64,000 nucleotides of DNA from Geothrix sp. 21YS21S-4 (GCF_030845995.1 NZ_CP132719.1:1-64000); one strand, 5' to 3'; shown: positions 1-11,716, numbered from the stretch's first letter. Notes: generated by a model from the sequence alone, not told the origin. Translations and numbers: made by a program.

Positions 1-459
1 GGGACGCGGGCGGAACTGCGGCTTCCCCTGGGGCAGGCCCCGAAGGCCCGCCTCGAGCCGATCTCCAGCGCCCCGCGCACCCGCCGGGTCCTCCTCGCCG
101 ACGACGAAGCGGGCATCCGCGAACTCACCCGGGAGATCCTGGAAACCCAGGGCTATTCCGTGGTGGAGGCCGCGGACGGCGCCGAGGCCCTGGAAGCCTT
201 CGAAAGCGATCCCGCCAACTGGGATCTGGCCGTTCTGGACCTGGTGATGCCGCGGCTGCACGGGTCCGAAGTTCTGGCGCACATCCAGGCGATTCGCCCC
301 GACCTCCCCGCCGTTCTCATGAGCGGCTACAGTGCCCAGGCCCGGCCCGATCTGCTGGAGGGCCCCCACCGGCGGTTCCTGGCCAAGCCCTTCCGCATCC
401 GGGAGATGATCGAGGCCCTGCAGGCGCTGGGACTGAACGAGGCGCGGGATGGAGAGTGA
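1..459 (+). CDS. Hybrid sensor histidine kinase, C-terminal fragment (ATPase tail plus receiver domain)
   Basis: Partial gene entering from the left edge; reading frame 1 is open from base 1 to the stop at 457-459. The first residues (GTRAELRLPLG) look like the last strand of a histidine kinase ATPase domain. A short linker then leads to a complete receiver domain with the acidic pair at visible residues 34-35, the phosphoacceptor Asp at about residue 80 (in VLDLVMP) and the conserved Lys in FLAKPF. The protein is therefore likely a hybrid kinase that passes phosphate to its own receiver; its sensor part lies outside the window. The stop overlaps the next gene by 11 bases, so the two are probably cotranscribed. 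The input signal cannot be told from this piece. Confidence 0.85.
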   Translation, partial: GTRAELRLPLGQAPKARLEPISSAPRTRRVLLADDEAGIRELTREILETQGYSVVEAADGAEALEAFESDPANWDLAVLDLVMPRLHGSEVLAHIQAIRPDLPAVLMSGYSAQARPDLLEGPHRRFLAKPFRIREMIEALQALGLNEARDGE

Positions 460-889
460 CGGGCTGTTCGTGTACGGAACCCTGCGCGAGGGAGGCTCCA
501 ACCACGCGTGGCTGCGCCGCACCGGCCCCGAAGGGCTGACCCGCGCCTGGGTGGCGGGGCGGCTCTTCCACCTGCCGACGGGCTATCCAGCCCTGGTGGC
601 CACCGCGGAACCCCCGATGCCTCCGCCCGCTGCCGGCTGGGTGAAGGGCGAGTTCGTGGGCTACGAGGACGAGGCCGACCTGGAAGCGGCCCTCGCGGAT
701 CTGGATCCCCTGGAAGGGGTCGAGGAGGGCCTCTTCACGCGGGAGATCCGTCCCGTGGTGCTCGAAGGCGGGCACCGCTACCGCGCCTGGGTCTACGTGT
801 TCCATGTGGAACGTCTGCCCCGGTTGGAGCGGGAGGCCGTCGAGCTGGCGGATGGGGACTGGGCGCCCTACCTTTCCCGGGAACCGTAA
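449..889 (+). CDS. Gamma-glutamylcyclotransferase-fold protein (AIG2/YtfP-like)
   Basis: 146 residues, a usual length for the small GGCT-like family. The N-terminus carries the hallmark substrate-loop motif VYGTLR (residues 8-13) and a later LDPLEG motif with Glu89, the position expected for the catalytic acid. Family members act in glutathione turnover or as gamma-glutamylamine cyclotransferases, but many YtfP-like members have no proven substrate, so only the fold and likely cyclotransferase chemistry are claimed. It starts inside the end of the upstream kinase gene. Its stop codon lies within a perfect 20-bp hairpin, and a parS-like palindrome sits in its coding sequence at 799-812. Confidence 0.8.
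   Translation: MESDGLFVYGTLREGGSNHAWLRRTGPEGLTRAWVAGRLFHLPTGYPALVATAEPPMPPPAAGWVKGEFVGYEDEADLEAALADLDPLEGVEEGLFTREIRPVVLEGGHRYRAWVYVFHVERLPRLEREAVELADGDWAPYLSREP
799..812. promoter_or_regulatory. parS-like site (one mismatch)
   Basis: GTTCCATGTGGAAC has one central mismatch to the perfect palindrome. It lies in the cyclotransferase gene, about 7 kb left of dnaA, on the opposite side of the origin from the perfect copies. Confidence 0.45.
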
Positions 890-929
890 AACAGAAGGGG
901 CCGGCAAATGCCGGCCCCTTCTGTTTTAC
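886..929. terminator. Bidirectional rho-independent terminator
   Basis: A perfect 20-bp inverted repeat (arms 886-905 and 910-929) with an AAAT loop. The A-rich outer base gives a run of T on the exit side in both directions, so it can terminate both the rightward gene and the converging gyrA. The TAA stop of the cyclotransferase gene lies inside the left arm. Confidence 0.85.
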
Positions 930-938
930 GGGAGAGAG

Positions 939-3542
939 CTACAGGTCGAGGCGCGGCTGTTCCCCGCCCTCGTCGGGGCCGGGATGGACGACGGCTTCCC
1001 CATTCAGGTCTTCCTCCTCGTCCAGGGCCATGGCGCTGGCGTCGATCTTGGCGAGGCCCACGACGCGATCCTCGGCGCTGGCGAGCTTGAGCAGCCCCAC
1101 GCCCTGGGCATTGCGCCCGGTCTTGCGGACCTCGTCGATCAGGAAGCGGATGACCATCCCCTCCTGGCTGATGAGGAGGCAGCCTTCCCCGGGCTTGACG
1201 AGCTTGAAGCCCACCACCTGGCCGTTGCGCACGCCGGCACGGATGTTGATGACGCCCGTGCCGCCGCGGCCCTGAAGCCGGTAGTCCTGGAGGAGGCTGC
1301 GCTTGCCGTAGCCCTTCTCGCAGACGGTGAGCAGCATGCCGTGGTCCGCGGTGCTCTCGTCGGGTTCCACGCCCTCCGGCAGGTCCGGCAGGGGATCCGC
1401 CACTTCCATGTCGACGATGTGATCGCCCTTCGCCAGCTTCATGCCCCGCACGCCGGTGGTGGCGCGGCCCGTGGCGCGGACGTCCTCTTCGGAGAACCGG
1501 ATGGCCTTGCCCTGGGCCGTGGCCAGGACGATCTGCTGCTGTCCCGTGGACCTGCGGACCGCCACGAGGCTGTTGCCGTCCTCAATATTGAGGGCGATCA
1601 GGCCGTTGGCGCGGATGTTGGCGTAGGCCGCCAAGCTGGTCTTCTTGATCGTCCCATCGGCGGTGGTGAACACCAGGTTCTCGCCCTCGGGGAAGTCGCG
1701 CAGGGCCATCAGGGTGACGACGTTCTCGCCGTCCTTGAGGGAGATGAGGTTCCGGATGTGCTTGCCGCGAGTGGAAGCGGCGGCCTCGGGCAGGTCGTAG
1801 ACCTTGAGGGCGTACACGATCCCCTTGTCGGTGAAGGCCATCAGGGTGTCGTGGGCCTTGGTCATGAAGAGCTGCTCGACGAAATCCTCGTCCTTGGTCT
1901 TCATGCCCACCTTGCCCCGCCCGCCCCGGCGCTGGCGTCGGTAGGCGGTGAGGTCTGTGCGCTTGATGTAGCCGGCCTTGGACATGGTGACGACCATGGG
2001 ATCGTCGGGAACCACGTCCTCCATCCGGATCTCGCCGGAGTAGCCGGTGATCTCGGTGCAGCGGTCGTTGCCGAACTGGTCGGCCACCTGCTGCAGCTCC
2101 TCCTTGATGACCTTCAGGAGCAGCGACTCGTCGGCCAGGATGGCCTGGAGCTTGGCGATGAGCTTTTCGAGCTCGGCCAGTTCCGCGAGGATCTTCTCCC
2201 GCTCCAGCCCGGTGAGGCGCTGGAGGCGCATGTCGAGGATGGCCTGGGCCTGCACGGCGGACAGGCAGAGTGTCGGATCCTTCTTGATCGCCGCGGCGGT
2301 GGCGAAATCGCCCGCCATGAGGCCGGCCTTGGCTTCCTCGGGGGTCTTGGCGCCGCGGATGAGCTTGATGACGGCATCCAGGTGATCCAGGGCGATCTTG
2401 AGGCCCATCAGGACGTGGTGTCGCTCTTCGGCCTTCCTCAACTGGAAGAGCGTCCGGCGGGTGACGACCTCGCGGCGGAAACCAACGAACTCCTGCAGGA
2501 CCTCCTTGAGGGTGCAGATGCGGGGCTGGCCGTTCACGATGGCCAGCATGGTGATGGGGAAGCTGTTCTGGAGCTGCGTCTGCTGGTAGAGCTGGTTCAG
2601 CACGATGTCGCTGGGCTCGTTCTTCTTCAGCTCGACCACCAGGCGGATGCCCTCGCGGTCGGACTCGTCCCGCAGGTCGCTGATCCCGTCGATCTTCTTT
2701 TCCCGCACCAGCTCGGCGATCTTCTCGATGAGGCTGGCCTTGTTCACCTGGTAGGGCAGTTCGGTGAAGACCAGCTGCTCCCGGTCCCCGGCCCGGCGGA
2801 TCTGCTCGACGTGGGACTTGGCGCGCACCACGCAGCGGCCGCGGCCCGTGCGGTAGGCGTCCAGGACGCCCTCGGTGCCCAGCATGAGGCCACCGCCGGG
2901 GAAGTCGGGACCCTTGATGTGGGCCATCAGGCCGTCCAGCCCAATGGTCGGCTGGTCGATCAGGTCGATCAGGGCCCGGCAGCACTCCCGCAGGTTGTGG
3001 GGGGGAATGCTGGTGGCCATGCCCACGGCGATGCCCTGGGAGCCGTTCACCAGCAGGTTGGGGAAGCGGGAGGGCAGGACGAGGGGCTCCTCCATGCTGC
3101 CGTCGTAGTTGGGGCCGAAATCCACCGTGTCCTGGTCGATGTCGCCCATCATCTCGTTGGCGAGGCGGGAGAGCCGCGCCTCGGTGTAGCGCATGGCCGC
3201 CGCGGAGTCGCCGTCGATGGATCCGAAGTTGCCCTGGCCGTCCACCAGCACGTGGCGCATGGAAAAGGGCTGGGCCATGCGCACGAGGGTGTCGTAGATG
3301 GCCGAGTCGCCGTGGGGATGGTACTTACCCATCACGTCGCCCACGGTGCGGGCGGACTTCTTGTAGGCCCGGTTCCAGTCGTTCCCGGCCTCCTTCATGG
3401 CGAACAGCACGCGCCGGTGCACGGGCTTGAGGCCGTCGCGGACGTCGGGCAGGGCCCGGCCCACGATGACGCTCATGGCGTAGTCCAGATAGGACTTCCG
3501 CATTTCCTTTTCGATTTCCAGGGGCTCGATGCGATTGGTCAT
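939..3542 (-). CDS. gyrA: DNA gyrase subunit A
   Basis: 867 residues, normal for GyrA. It cuts and rejoins DNA in the A2B2 gyrase that introduces negative supercoils. The catalytic tyrosine is Tyr119 in [10 protein letters not shown]. The quinolone-determining loop reads [11 protein letters not shown], with Ser80 and Asp84 where E. coli has Ser83 and Asp87, i.e. the drug-sensitive residues. The GyrA box QRRGGRG, needed for DNA wrapping, is present in the C-terminal beta-pinwheel and separates gyrase from topoisomerase IV. It is the last gene of the leftward dnaA-dnaN-gyrB-gyrA series. The gap to gyrB is 54 bases and holds a parS-like site. It ends against the hairpin at 886-929. Confidence 0.98.
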   Translation of the reverse strand: MTNRIEPLEIEKEMRKSYLDYAMSVIVGRALPDVRDGLKPVHRRVLFAMKEAGNDWNRAYKKSARTVGDVMGKYHPHGDSAIYDTLVRMAQPFSMRHVLVDGQGNFGSIDGDSAAAMRYTEARLSRLANEMMGDIDQDTVDFGPNYDGSMEEPLVLPSRFPNLLVNGSQGIAVGMATSIPPHNLRECCRALIDLIDQPTIGLDGLMAHIKGPDFPGGGLMLGTEGVLDAYRTGRGRCVVRAKSHVEQIRRAGDREQLVFTELPYQVNKASLIEKIAELVREKKIDGISDLRDESDREGIRLVVELKKNEPSDIVLNQLYQQTQLQNSFPITMLAIVNGQPRICTLKEVLQEFVGFRREVVTRRTLFQLRKAEERHHVLMGLKIALDHLDAVIKLIRGAKTPEEAKAGLMAGDFATAAAIKKDPTLCLSAVQAQAILDMRLQRLTGLEREKILAELAELEKLIAKLQAILADESLLLKVIKEELQQVADQFGNDRCTEITGYSGEIRMEDVVPDDPMVVTMSKAGYIKRTDLTAYRRQRRGGRGKVGMKTKDEDFVEQLFMTKAHDTLMAFTDKGIVYALKVYDLPEAAASTRGKHIRNLISLKDGENVVTLMALRDFPEGENLVFTTADGTIKKTSLAAYANIRANGLIALNIEDGNSLVAVRRSTGQQQIVLATAQGKAIRFSEEDVRATGRATTGVRGMKLAKGDHIVDMEVADPLPDLPEGVEPDESTADHGMLLTVCEKGYGKRSLLQDYRLQGRGGTGVINIRAGVRNGQVVGFKLVKPGEGCLLISQEGMVIRFLIDEVRKTGRNAQGVGLLKLASAEDRVVGLAKIDASAMALDEEEDLNGEAVVHPGPDEGGEQPRLDL

Positions 3543-3554
3543 GGATCTTCCAAT

Positions 3555-3568
3555 GTTCTACGTGGAAC
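3555..3568. promoter_or_regulatory. parS-like site (one mismatch), gyrB-gyrA gap
   Basis: GTTCTACGTGGAAC differs at one base from the palindrome GTTCCACGTGGAAC, which matches the known ParB-binding parS consensus. It lies in the short gap between gyrB and gyrA and is part of a set of similar sites in this window. Confidence 0.55.
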
Positions 3569-3596
3569 GCCGTTCGACATCCTGCAAAGACAGGAG

Positions 3597-6194
<2,598 letters not shown>

Positions 6195-7328
6195 CTAGGC
6201 CGTCGCGCTGTTGGCGAAACGGACGGGCATGAGCACGTACCGGAAGCTGAAATCCTCAAGGCTGGGGGACATGAAGACCCCCTGCCCCACTTCGTCCTTG
6301 AACTGGTAGACGACTTCCTCGCCGGGCAGCCGCTCCAGCAGCTCCGTGAGGTAGTCGATGTTGAAGGCCAGCTCGAAGGGGTGTTCTTCGCCCGTGAAGG
6401 GCAGCGTGGCCTGGTTGACGCCCTCGTCCGGGTGCTGGAAGACCGTCCGGAGGTTGGGGAATTCGTAGAACAGGCGCACGTTCTTGTTGTAGTCGTCCTT
6501 CTTCAGGCCCACGAACCGGAGGGTGCGGAGGAAGACCTCGCGGTCCATGATCACGCGCTTGGGCAGTTCGGCGGGCAGGACCTTCTCGTAGGCCGGGTAG
6601 TTGCCGGTCACGAGGCGGGTGCTGAACTTCAGCCCCGGCTGGTCGAGGTAGAGGGTCGTCCCGTCCCAGCACAGCTCGACTTCGCCTTCGTCGCCCAGCA
6701 GCGTGGGAATCAGGTCCAGGGCGCGCTTGGGGACGATGAGGCGGACCTCGTCCTTGAGCTGGGTGTCGCAGGGCACCTCGGCCACGGCGAGACGGAACCC
6801 GTCGGTGGAGACCACCCTGACGTGGTGCTTGGAGAGGTGCAGAAGCACCGCGGACAGCGTGGGCTTGGTGGCGTCCTTGCTGACGGAAATCGAACCGAGC
6901 TGAATGGCGCGCTTGAAGCGGAGCACTGGGATCTTGACCACCGGCAGGTCCTTGCCTGGGCCGGGCAGTTCAGGGAAGCCCTCACCGGGCTGGATGTTGT
7001 GCTCGGAGTTCATTCCCTTGGCCCGCAGCCACAGCCGGCCACCGGCATCGGGGCATTCGAGGCTGAGGATGCCTTCGGGGAACACCCGCACGGTTTCGAT
7101 GAACTTCTTCCCGGGGACGGCCATGGTCCATTCGCCTTGGCCTTCGCCCGGAACCGTGGCCTCGAAGGCCAGCTCCATGTCCGTGGCCTTCAGGACCACT
7201 TCCTTGGGCCGCACGTCCACATGGATGTGCTGAAGGATCGGAAGGGTGACCCGGCGATCCAGGGCGTGTCTGAGAATCCCCAGGGTTCGATCCAGACGAT
7301 CCTTGGAAACCTGTAACTGAAGATTCAT
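6195..7328 (-). CDS. dnaN: DNA polymerase III beta sliding clamp
   Basis: 377 residues, the usual clamp length. It forms a dimeric ring that tethers the replicative polymerase to DNA. The sequence has the three-fold clamp architecture, starting MNLQLQVSKDRLDRTL and ending with YVLMPVRF, which matches the C-terminal consensus (MPMR) of the pocket that binds client proteins. It lies between dnaA and gyrB, in the same direction. The 216-base gap to dnaA carries DnaA-box-like motifs. The gap to gyrB is only 45 bases, so cotranscription is likely. Confidence 0.97.
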   Translation of the reverse strand: MNLQLQVSKDRLDRTLGILRHALDRRVTLPILQHIHVDVRPKEVVLKATDMELAFEATVPGEGQGEWTMAVPGKKFIETVRVFPEGILSLECPDAGGRLWLRAKGMNSEHNIQPGEGFPELPGPGKDLPVVKIPVLRFKRAIQLGSISVSKDATKPTLSAVLLHLSKHHVRVVSTDGFRLAVAEVPCDTQLKDEVRLIVPKRALDLIPTLLGDEGEVELCWDGTTLYLDQPGLKFSTRLVTGNYPAYEKVLPAELPKRVIMDREVFLRTLRFVGLKKDDYNKNVRLFYEFPNLRTVFQHPDEGVNQATLPFTGEEHPFELAFNIDYLTELLERLPGEEVVYQFKDEVGQGVFMSPSLEDFSFRYVLMPVRFANSATA

Positions 7329-7544
7329 GAATCACCCTTGATGATGCTGATGCTCTGGGCAACCTGTGGAAAGACGACTCAAAGCCCTATTCTACCGGAG
7401 TTTCCCGCCCCCGCACAGGCTGTGGAGACGCCCTGGGAGAGGGCGGATTCCGCGGATTCAGCCGGCGTCCGGGGAACCCCTGGGGCCTGTCTGCGGAAAA
7501 CGGCGGAGGGGGGCCTGTGGATATATCCAACAAGCCCTGATCTA
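7329..7544. other. Candidate replication origin (oriC) between dnaN and dnaA
   Basis: A non-coding gap of 216 bases flanked by dnaA and dnaN. It holds three same-orientation TGTGGA motifs: TGTGGAAAG at 7365-7373, TGTGGAGAC at 7421-7429 and TGTGGATAT at 7516-7524. The last is one base from the consensus DnaA box (TTATCCACA read on the other strand). The other two are weaker. A less GC-rich patch lies at about 7377-7395. Genes diverge from this area, as expected at an origin. The alternative gap between dnaA and rpmH lacks clear boxes. Confidence 0.55.
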
Positions 7545-8924
7545 TCAATGAATGCTGTTGAGGAGAGCCTGGACCATCCTGTGGAATTCCGAATCGCGCT
7601 TCATCCGTTCCCGCACGGAATCGATGGCATTCATCACCGTGGAGTGGTGCATGTTGAAAGCCCGCCCGATGTCGGTGAAGGGCGTCGACGCGATTTCCCG
7701 GGCCAGATACATGGCCACCTGCCGCGGAAGGAGGATCGCCTGCTGCCGCGACCGCTTCTTCATCAGGTCCACCAGGGAGACGTTGAAGGTCTCCGCGGTC
7801 ATCCGGTAGATCCGGTCCGGCGGGATGGCGGCGGTGGGTTCTTCCCCGCTCTGCCCTTGGAACGCGGCATGGGCGAGCTCCAGGGTGGGCGGGATGCCGA
7901 TGAGGCTCGCCTGGAATATGATCCGGGTGAGGAAGCCCTCGAGGTCTCGGACGCTGCCCTTGGCCTTGTGGGCGATGAAGGTCAGCACGTCGTCCGGAAT
8001 GGGCGGGACGTTCTTGAAGTCCGCGTCCTCCAGCTTTTTCTTCAGGATGGCGATCCGCGTCTCGAAGTCCGGGGGCTGGATGTCCGCGGTCAGGCCCCAC
8101 TTGAAGCGGGTGATGAGCCGCTCGTGGCAGCCCTCCAGGCGCTGCGGCGGCTTGTCGGACGTGAGGACGATCTGTTTCCCGTGCTGGAGGAGGTATTCCA
8201 GGATGTAGAAGATCTCCTCTTGCGTGCGCTCCATCTTGCCGAGGGTCTGGACGTCGTCGAGCAGCAGCACGTCGTTCTGCTGGTACTTCTTCCGCATGGG
8301 CTCGGTGTTCTTGGCCTTGATGGCCACCGTGAGCTCGTTGAAGAAGTTGTCCACCTTGAGGTAGGCCACCCGCAGCTTGGGATTCCGCGCCAGGAGCCCC
8401 TTTCCGATTCCCACCATGAGGTGGGTCTTTCCCAGCCCGGCCCCGCCGTAGAGGAACAGGGGATTCAGGCTGAGCGGCGTGGCGGCCTTCCCGTAGTTGT
8501 CCACCACGGCCTTGGCCGCTGCGAAGGCCAGCTGGCTGCCGGGGCCGACGACGAAGCGATCGAGGGTGTAGCGGTTGAACAGGTGCGGGAAGGAGATCGG
8601 CGCGGCCTCCGCGGCCCCGTTCCCGGTCGCGGCGGGGCTCTTTCGCGCCGCGGATTTCGGGGCGGCCGGGGTTCCATCCACGTGGAAGACCAGCCGCAGG
8701 TCCGCCAGGCCGCCCTGGGCCAGGGCGTCGTTGAACTCCTCCGGAAGCTGCTGCTCGATCCAGAGTTTCGCGGCGGCGCTGGGGACGCGGATCCACAGGG
8801 TTCCGTTGTCCACCCGCTGGGGTTCGCAGGGCGCGATCCATTCCTTGAAGCTGGCTTCGGGGAGCTGCTTCGAGAGGCCGAGCCGGATGGTGTCCCAGAG
8901 GGCGGCGGGATCGGCGGATCGCAT
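7545..8924 (-). CDS. dnaA: Chromosomal replication initiator DnaA
   Basis: 459 residues from the ATG at 8924, which has GAGGG seven bases upstream. A longer frame reaches 9038, but its first 38 residues are Pro/Arg-rich and not DnaA-like. Domain I begins at residue 1 (helicase-interaction domain), with a low-complexity Ala/Pro linker at about 85-110. The AAA+ domain has Walker A GGAGLGKT at 160-167 and Walker B LLLDDVQ near 220. The C-terminal DNA-binding domain carries the DnaA signature around FNMHHSTVMNAID. It melts oriC and loads the helicase. It likely also controls its own expression through the boxes in the adjacent gap. It diverges from rpmH. Confidence 0.97.
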   Translation of the reverse strand: MRSADPAALWDTIRLGLSKQLPEASFKEWIAPCEPQRVDNGTLWIRVPSAAAKLWIEQQLPEEFNDALAQGGLADLRLVFHVDGTPAAPKSAARKSPAATGNGAAEAAPISFPHLFNRYTLDRFVVGPGSQLAFAAAKAVVDNYGKAATPLSLNPLFLYGGAGLGKTHLMVGIGKGLLARNPKLRVAYLKVDNFFNELTVAIKAKNTEPMRKKYQQNDVLLLDDVQTLGKMERTQEEIFYILEYLLQHGKQIVLTSDKPPQRLEGCHERLITRFKWGLTADIQPPDFETRIAILKKKLEDADFKNVPPIPDDVLTFIAHKAKGSVRDLEGFLTRIIFQASLIGIPPTLELAHAAFQGQSGEEPTAAIPPDRIYRMTAETFNVSLVDLMKKRSRQQAILLPRQVAMYLAREIASTPFTDIGRAFNMHHSTVMNAIDSVRERMKRDSEFHRMVQALLNSIH

Positions 8925-9104
8925 GGGGTTACCCTCGGGGCGATGGAGAGACGGGAAGGGCGGCACCCGAGGGAGCCGCCTCCGCGCAGACGCGGGCGTC
9001 GGCTCGACGGCCGACGCCACCCAAACGCCGCCGGCCACGGGCAGGCGCGCGGGAGGAATCCAAATCTAGCATTCCCGGCGGGGGTTGGGACGGCCGAAAT
9101 GGGC

Positions 9105-9133
9105 TTGAGATGTGGGGTCTCCGCTGATATCTT
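9105..9133 (+). promoter_or_regulatory. Putative sigma-70 promoter of the rpmH-rnpA-yidC operon
   Basis: TTGAGA at 9105-9110 and TATCTT at 9128-9133, separated by 17 bases and lying 45 bases before rpmH. The spacing is canonical and the -35 is good; the -10 is weak. Confidence 0.4.
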
Positions 9134-9178
9134 CGAAGGTTCGTCCTCCTCCCTGGAGGGGGCCTCCGAGGTGGAATC

Positions 9179-9313
9179 ATGAAGCGCACGTTTCAGCCCA
9201 ACAACCGCCGCCGCGCGAAGACCCACGGCTTCCTGAGCCGCATGAAGACCAAGAACGGCCGCCTGGTGCTGAAGCGCCGCCGGGCCAAGGGCCGCCACGT
9301 CCTGGCGGTCTGA
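9179..9313 (+). CDS. rpmH: 50S ribosomal protein L34
   Basis: 44 residues, very basic, starting [19 protein letters not shown] and ending GRHVLAV: a textbook L34. It sits next to dnaA in the conserved rpmH-rnpA-yidC order and is the first gene of the rightward operon. The next gene starts 11 bases after its stop. It is a structural part of the large ribosomal subunit near the tunnel exit region of 23S rRNA. Confidence 0.97.
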   Translation: MKRTFQPNNRRRAKTHGFLSRMKTKNGRLVLKRRRAKGRHVLAV

Positions 9314-9324
9314 CCCTCCGTCCC

Positions 9325-9702
9325 ATGATCTTCAAGGGCCGATTCCGCACGGTCCGGCAGAAGGACCATGCGGTGCCCACGCCCCTGCCCCGGCCCCTTC
9401 TGGGGCCGCAGGCGTATCTGGACATCCGGGCCTGGCGCCATCGGGGCGGACTCGCCGAAGCGGGTCCGCTCCTGCTGGTGACGTCTCCCCGGAAGACCGG
9501 CAGCGCCGTCCAGCGCAATCGCTTTCGCCGTCGCGTGCGGATGGCCTTTCTGGGCCTTTCCGATCAGCTCGCCGGCCGCCCCTGGATCGTCTGGGTGAGA
9601 CCCGGCCGGACCTCCCCGCCCCTCGACCGCCTCGCCTTCCGGGACATCGAAGGTCAGCTTGAGCTGGCTCTGCGCCGCCTCCCCGCCACGGACACGCCAT
9701 GA
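9325..9702 (+). CDS. rnpA: Ribonuclease P protein component
   Basis: 125 residues from the ATG at 9325. It binds the catalytic RNA of RNase P and helps process the 5' end of tRNA precursors. The RNA-binding signature RNRFRRRVR is present in SAVQRNRFRRRVRMAF, and the protein is strongly basic. The N-terminal half (FKGRFRTVRQ) is shorter and more divergent than in E. coli but fits the family. Its stop overlaps the yidC start (ATGA). The small yidD gene often found between rnpA and yidC is missing. Confidence 0.9.
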   Translation: MIFKGRFRTVRQKDHAVPTPLPRPLLGPQAYLDIRAWRHRGGLAEAGPLLLVTSPRKTGSAVQRNRFRRRVRMAFLGLSDQLAGRPWIVWVRPGRTSPPLDRLAFRDIEGQLELALRRLPATDTP

Positions 9703-11234
9703 AAAACCGCAACATCCTTCTGTTCGTGCTCGGCAGCGCGATCCTGCTCGCGGGCCAGTTCTGGCTCACGTCCCGGTACGCCAAGCCGCTGCCCCCTTCC
9801 GCGGTGCCCACGGCGGAGAGCAAGGCCCCCGCGGCTGCGCCCATCCAGCCGGTCGCTCCCGCGGTCGCCCAGGCTTCGGGCGCGGCGCCCGTGGTGGATC
9901 CGACCCTGACCCACACCCTGACCACCGCCGACCTGCGCCTCACCTGGCAGGTGGCCACGGGCGCGCTGAAGCAGGCGATGTGGGTCGAGGACGGAACGCC
10001 CTTCTTTCCTGAGACGTTCGGCGGCCTGGGAGCCTTCCAGGGCGAAAGCTTCCGGACCGTGCGCGAAGAGAAGAGCGCCGAGGGCACGACCGTGGTGTTC
10101 GAGAACGGTGCCGGCGATCGCCTGGCCTACGCGGTGCCCGCCAAGGGCCTGGTGATTCGTGTGGAGGGCGCTTCGTCCCGCAACGCGTCCCTCCTGCTGG
10201 TGGCGAGCCCCGCCACCGACGTGCCCGTCCAGCACCTGGGCCGCGTCTTCACCGTCAAGGAGAAGGGCGTGGACGCCGTCACCTGGGCGGACATGCTGCA
10301 CGATCCGTTCTTCAGCTTCGTGGGGGCCAAGCGCAAGGTGCTTCCTCCCACCTCCGACCGGCTGGGCCTCGACGCCGGGCTGGAGAAGGACAGCAAGCAT
10401 CAGCGGAACCATTATTTCGCCGCGCTGTGGAAGCTGCCCCGCCTGGCGGGTCGGGATGCGGCCGGCTACGAGCTCCTCCCGGAAAACGGTCGGCTGTCGG
10501 CGTCCCTCTATCTGGGGCCCAAGCAGGCCGAGCCGCTGGCCGCCTTCGAGAAGCCCTTCACCCAGGTCATCGACTACGGCTTTTTCGGCGCCGTGGCGCA
10601 CCTGCTGTTCTGGATCCTGCAGAAGGTCCATGCGCTGGTGGGCAACTGGGGCTGGGCGATCGTCCTGTTCACCGTGATCATCCGCGGCGCGACCTGGCAC
10701 CTGAACACCAAGCAGACCGTCTCCATGCTGCGCATGAAGGACTTCGAGCCGCACCAGAAGGCCATCCAGGCCAAGTACGAGAAGTTCGGCAGCGACATGA
10801 CGAAGAAGGCCGAGATGCAGAAGGAGCTCATGGAGCTCTACAAGAAGAACGGGCACAACCCCATGGGCGGCTGCCTGCCCATGCTGCTGCAGATGCCCAT
10901 CTTCCTGGCCCTCTGGTCCATGCTCAACGCGGTCTTCGAACTGCGCCACGCCCCCTTCTTCGGGTGGATCGTGGACCTCTCCGCGCGGGACCCCTACTAC
11001 ATCTTCCCAGTCCTGATGGGCGTCTCCATGTTCGCCCAGCAGTACATCACCCCCGCCGTCGGCGATCCCGCCCAGCGCAAGATGATGCTGGTCCTCATGC
11101 CCGCCATGATGACCTTCTTCTTCGCCCAGAGCCCCGCGGGGCTGGTGATCTACTACTTCGTGTTCAACCTGATCGGCCTCATCCAGACCTGGTGGATCAT
11201 GCGGTCCTACCAGCCCCAGCCCATCAAGGTCTAG
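9699..11234 (+). CDS. yidC: Membrane protein insertase YidC
   Basis: 511 residues. It inserts and folds inner-membrane proteins, alone or with SecYEG. One N-terminal membrane segment (NILLFVLGSAILLAGQFWL) is followed by an Ala/Pro-rich linker, a long periplasmic beta-rich domain (about residues 70-290) and the conserved C-terminal domain with five membrane segments. The C-terminal domain has the hairpin loop (about residues 345-385) and the GGCLPMLLQMPIFLALW motif. The long periplasmic domain is the Gram-negative form. The start overlaps rnpA by four bases, so translation is coupled. Confidence 0.97.
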   Translation: MKNRNILLFVLGSAILLAGQFWLTSRYAKPLPPSAVPTAESKAPAAAPIQPVAPAVAQASGAAPVVDPTLTHTLTTADLRLTWQVATGALKQAMWVEDGTPFFPETFGGLGAFQGESFRTVREEKSAEGTTVVFENGAGDRLAYAVPAKGLVIRVEGASSRNASLLLVASPATDVPVQHLGRVFTVKEKGVDAVTWADMLHDPFFSFVGAKRKVLPPTSDRLGLDAGLEKDSKHQRNHYFAALWKLPRLAGRDAAGYELLPENGRLSASLYLGPKQAEPLAAFEKPFTQVIDYGFFGAVAHLLFWILQKVHALVGNWGWAIVLFTVIIRGATWHLNTKQTVSMLRMKDFEPHQKAIQAKYEKFGSDMTKKAEMQKELMELYKKNGHNPMGGCLPMLLQMPIFLALWSMLNAVFELRHAPFFGWIVDLSARDPYYIFPVLMGVSMFAQQYITPAVGDPAQRKMMLVLMPAMMTFFFAQSPAGLVIYYFVFNLIGLIQTWWIMRSYQPQPIKV

Positions 11235-11242
11235 GAGTTCCC

Positions 11243-11707
11243 ATGCGGAAGAGCGGCGCGAGCCTGGAATCCCTGCCCGACCTGATCGCCCGATGGGCGG
11301 CCCACTTGGGCCTGACCGTGGAGGCCAAATCCTCGCCTTCCGGGGATGAGGAGGCCTTCCCCAACCGCCTGGCCATCACCGGTCCCGACGCCGGCTGGTT
11401 GGCCGCGGACCGCGGTGCGGCCCTGGACGCGCTCCAGTTCCTGGTCCACGAGGCCCAGGGCGAGCGGGAGGATCGCAAGCTGGCCTACCTCGACGTGAAG
11501 GGGGCCCGCCTGTTCCGGATGCAGGAAGTCATGGCCATGGGCCGCTTCGCGGCCGACAGGGCGCGGGAACTGGGAAGCCACACCCTCGGCGCTCTCAGCG
11601 CCCGGGAGCGCCGGTGGGTCCACCTCGTGGTCAGTCGCGAAGAGGGCCTGGGCACGGAGAGCGAAGGCACCGGCGTCTTCAAGCCCGTCAAGGTGTTCCG
11701 GAAGTAG
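11243..11707 (+). CDS. khpB: Jag/KhpB-like RNA-binding protein (KH plus R3H), lacking the Jag-N domain
   Basis: 154 residues from the ATG at 11243, after GGAG. The middle carries a KH-like segment (ADRGAALDALQFLVH, compare the KH GRRGxTLDALQYL motif of the family). The C-terminus is a clear R3H domain: SARERRWVHLVVSREEGLGTE, then SEGTG. Jag/KhpB proteins bind RNA and in Gram-positive bacteria influence cell division and envelope gene expression. The usual N-terminal Jag-N domain is absent, and the KH loop has lost the GxxG Gly pair (AADRGAAL), so RNA binding may rely on R3H. Its place just after yidC is typical. Confidence 0.85.
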   Translation: MRKSGASLESLPDLIARWAAHLGLTVEAKSSPSGDEEAFPNRLAITGPDAGWLAADRGAALDALQFLVHEAQGEREDRKLAYLDVKGARLFRMQEVMAMGRFAADRARELGSHTLGALSARERRWVHLVVSREEGLGTESEGTGVFKPVKVFRK

Positions 11708-11716
11708 ACTGGCCCG

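Noticed and set aside
8675-8688. Further parS-like match in dnaA
   Set aside because: Three mismatches to the 14-bp palindrome, within a coding region; too weak to list as a site.
9039-9178. dnaA-rpmH gap as origin
   Set aside because: No TTATCCACA-like box found; only a poor TGTGGGG match. The dnaN-dnaA gap is better.
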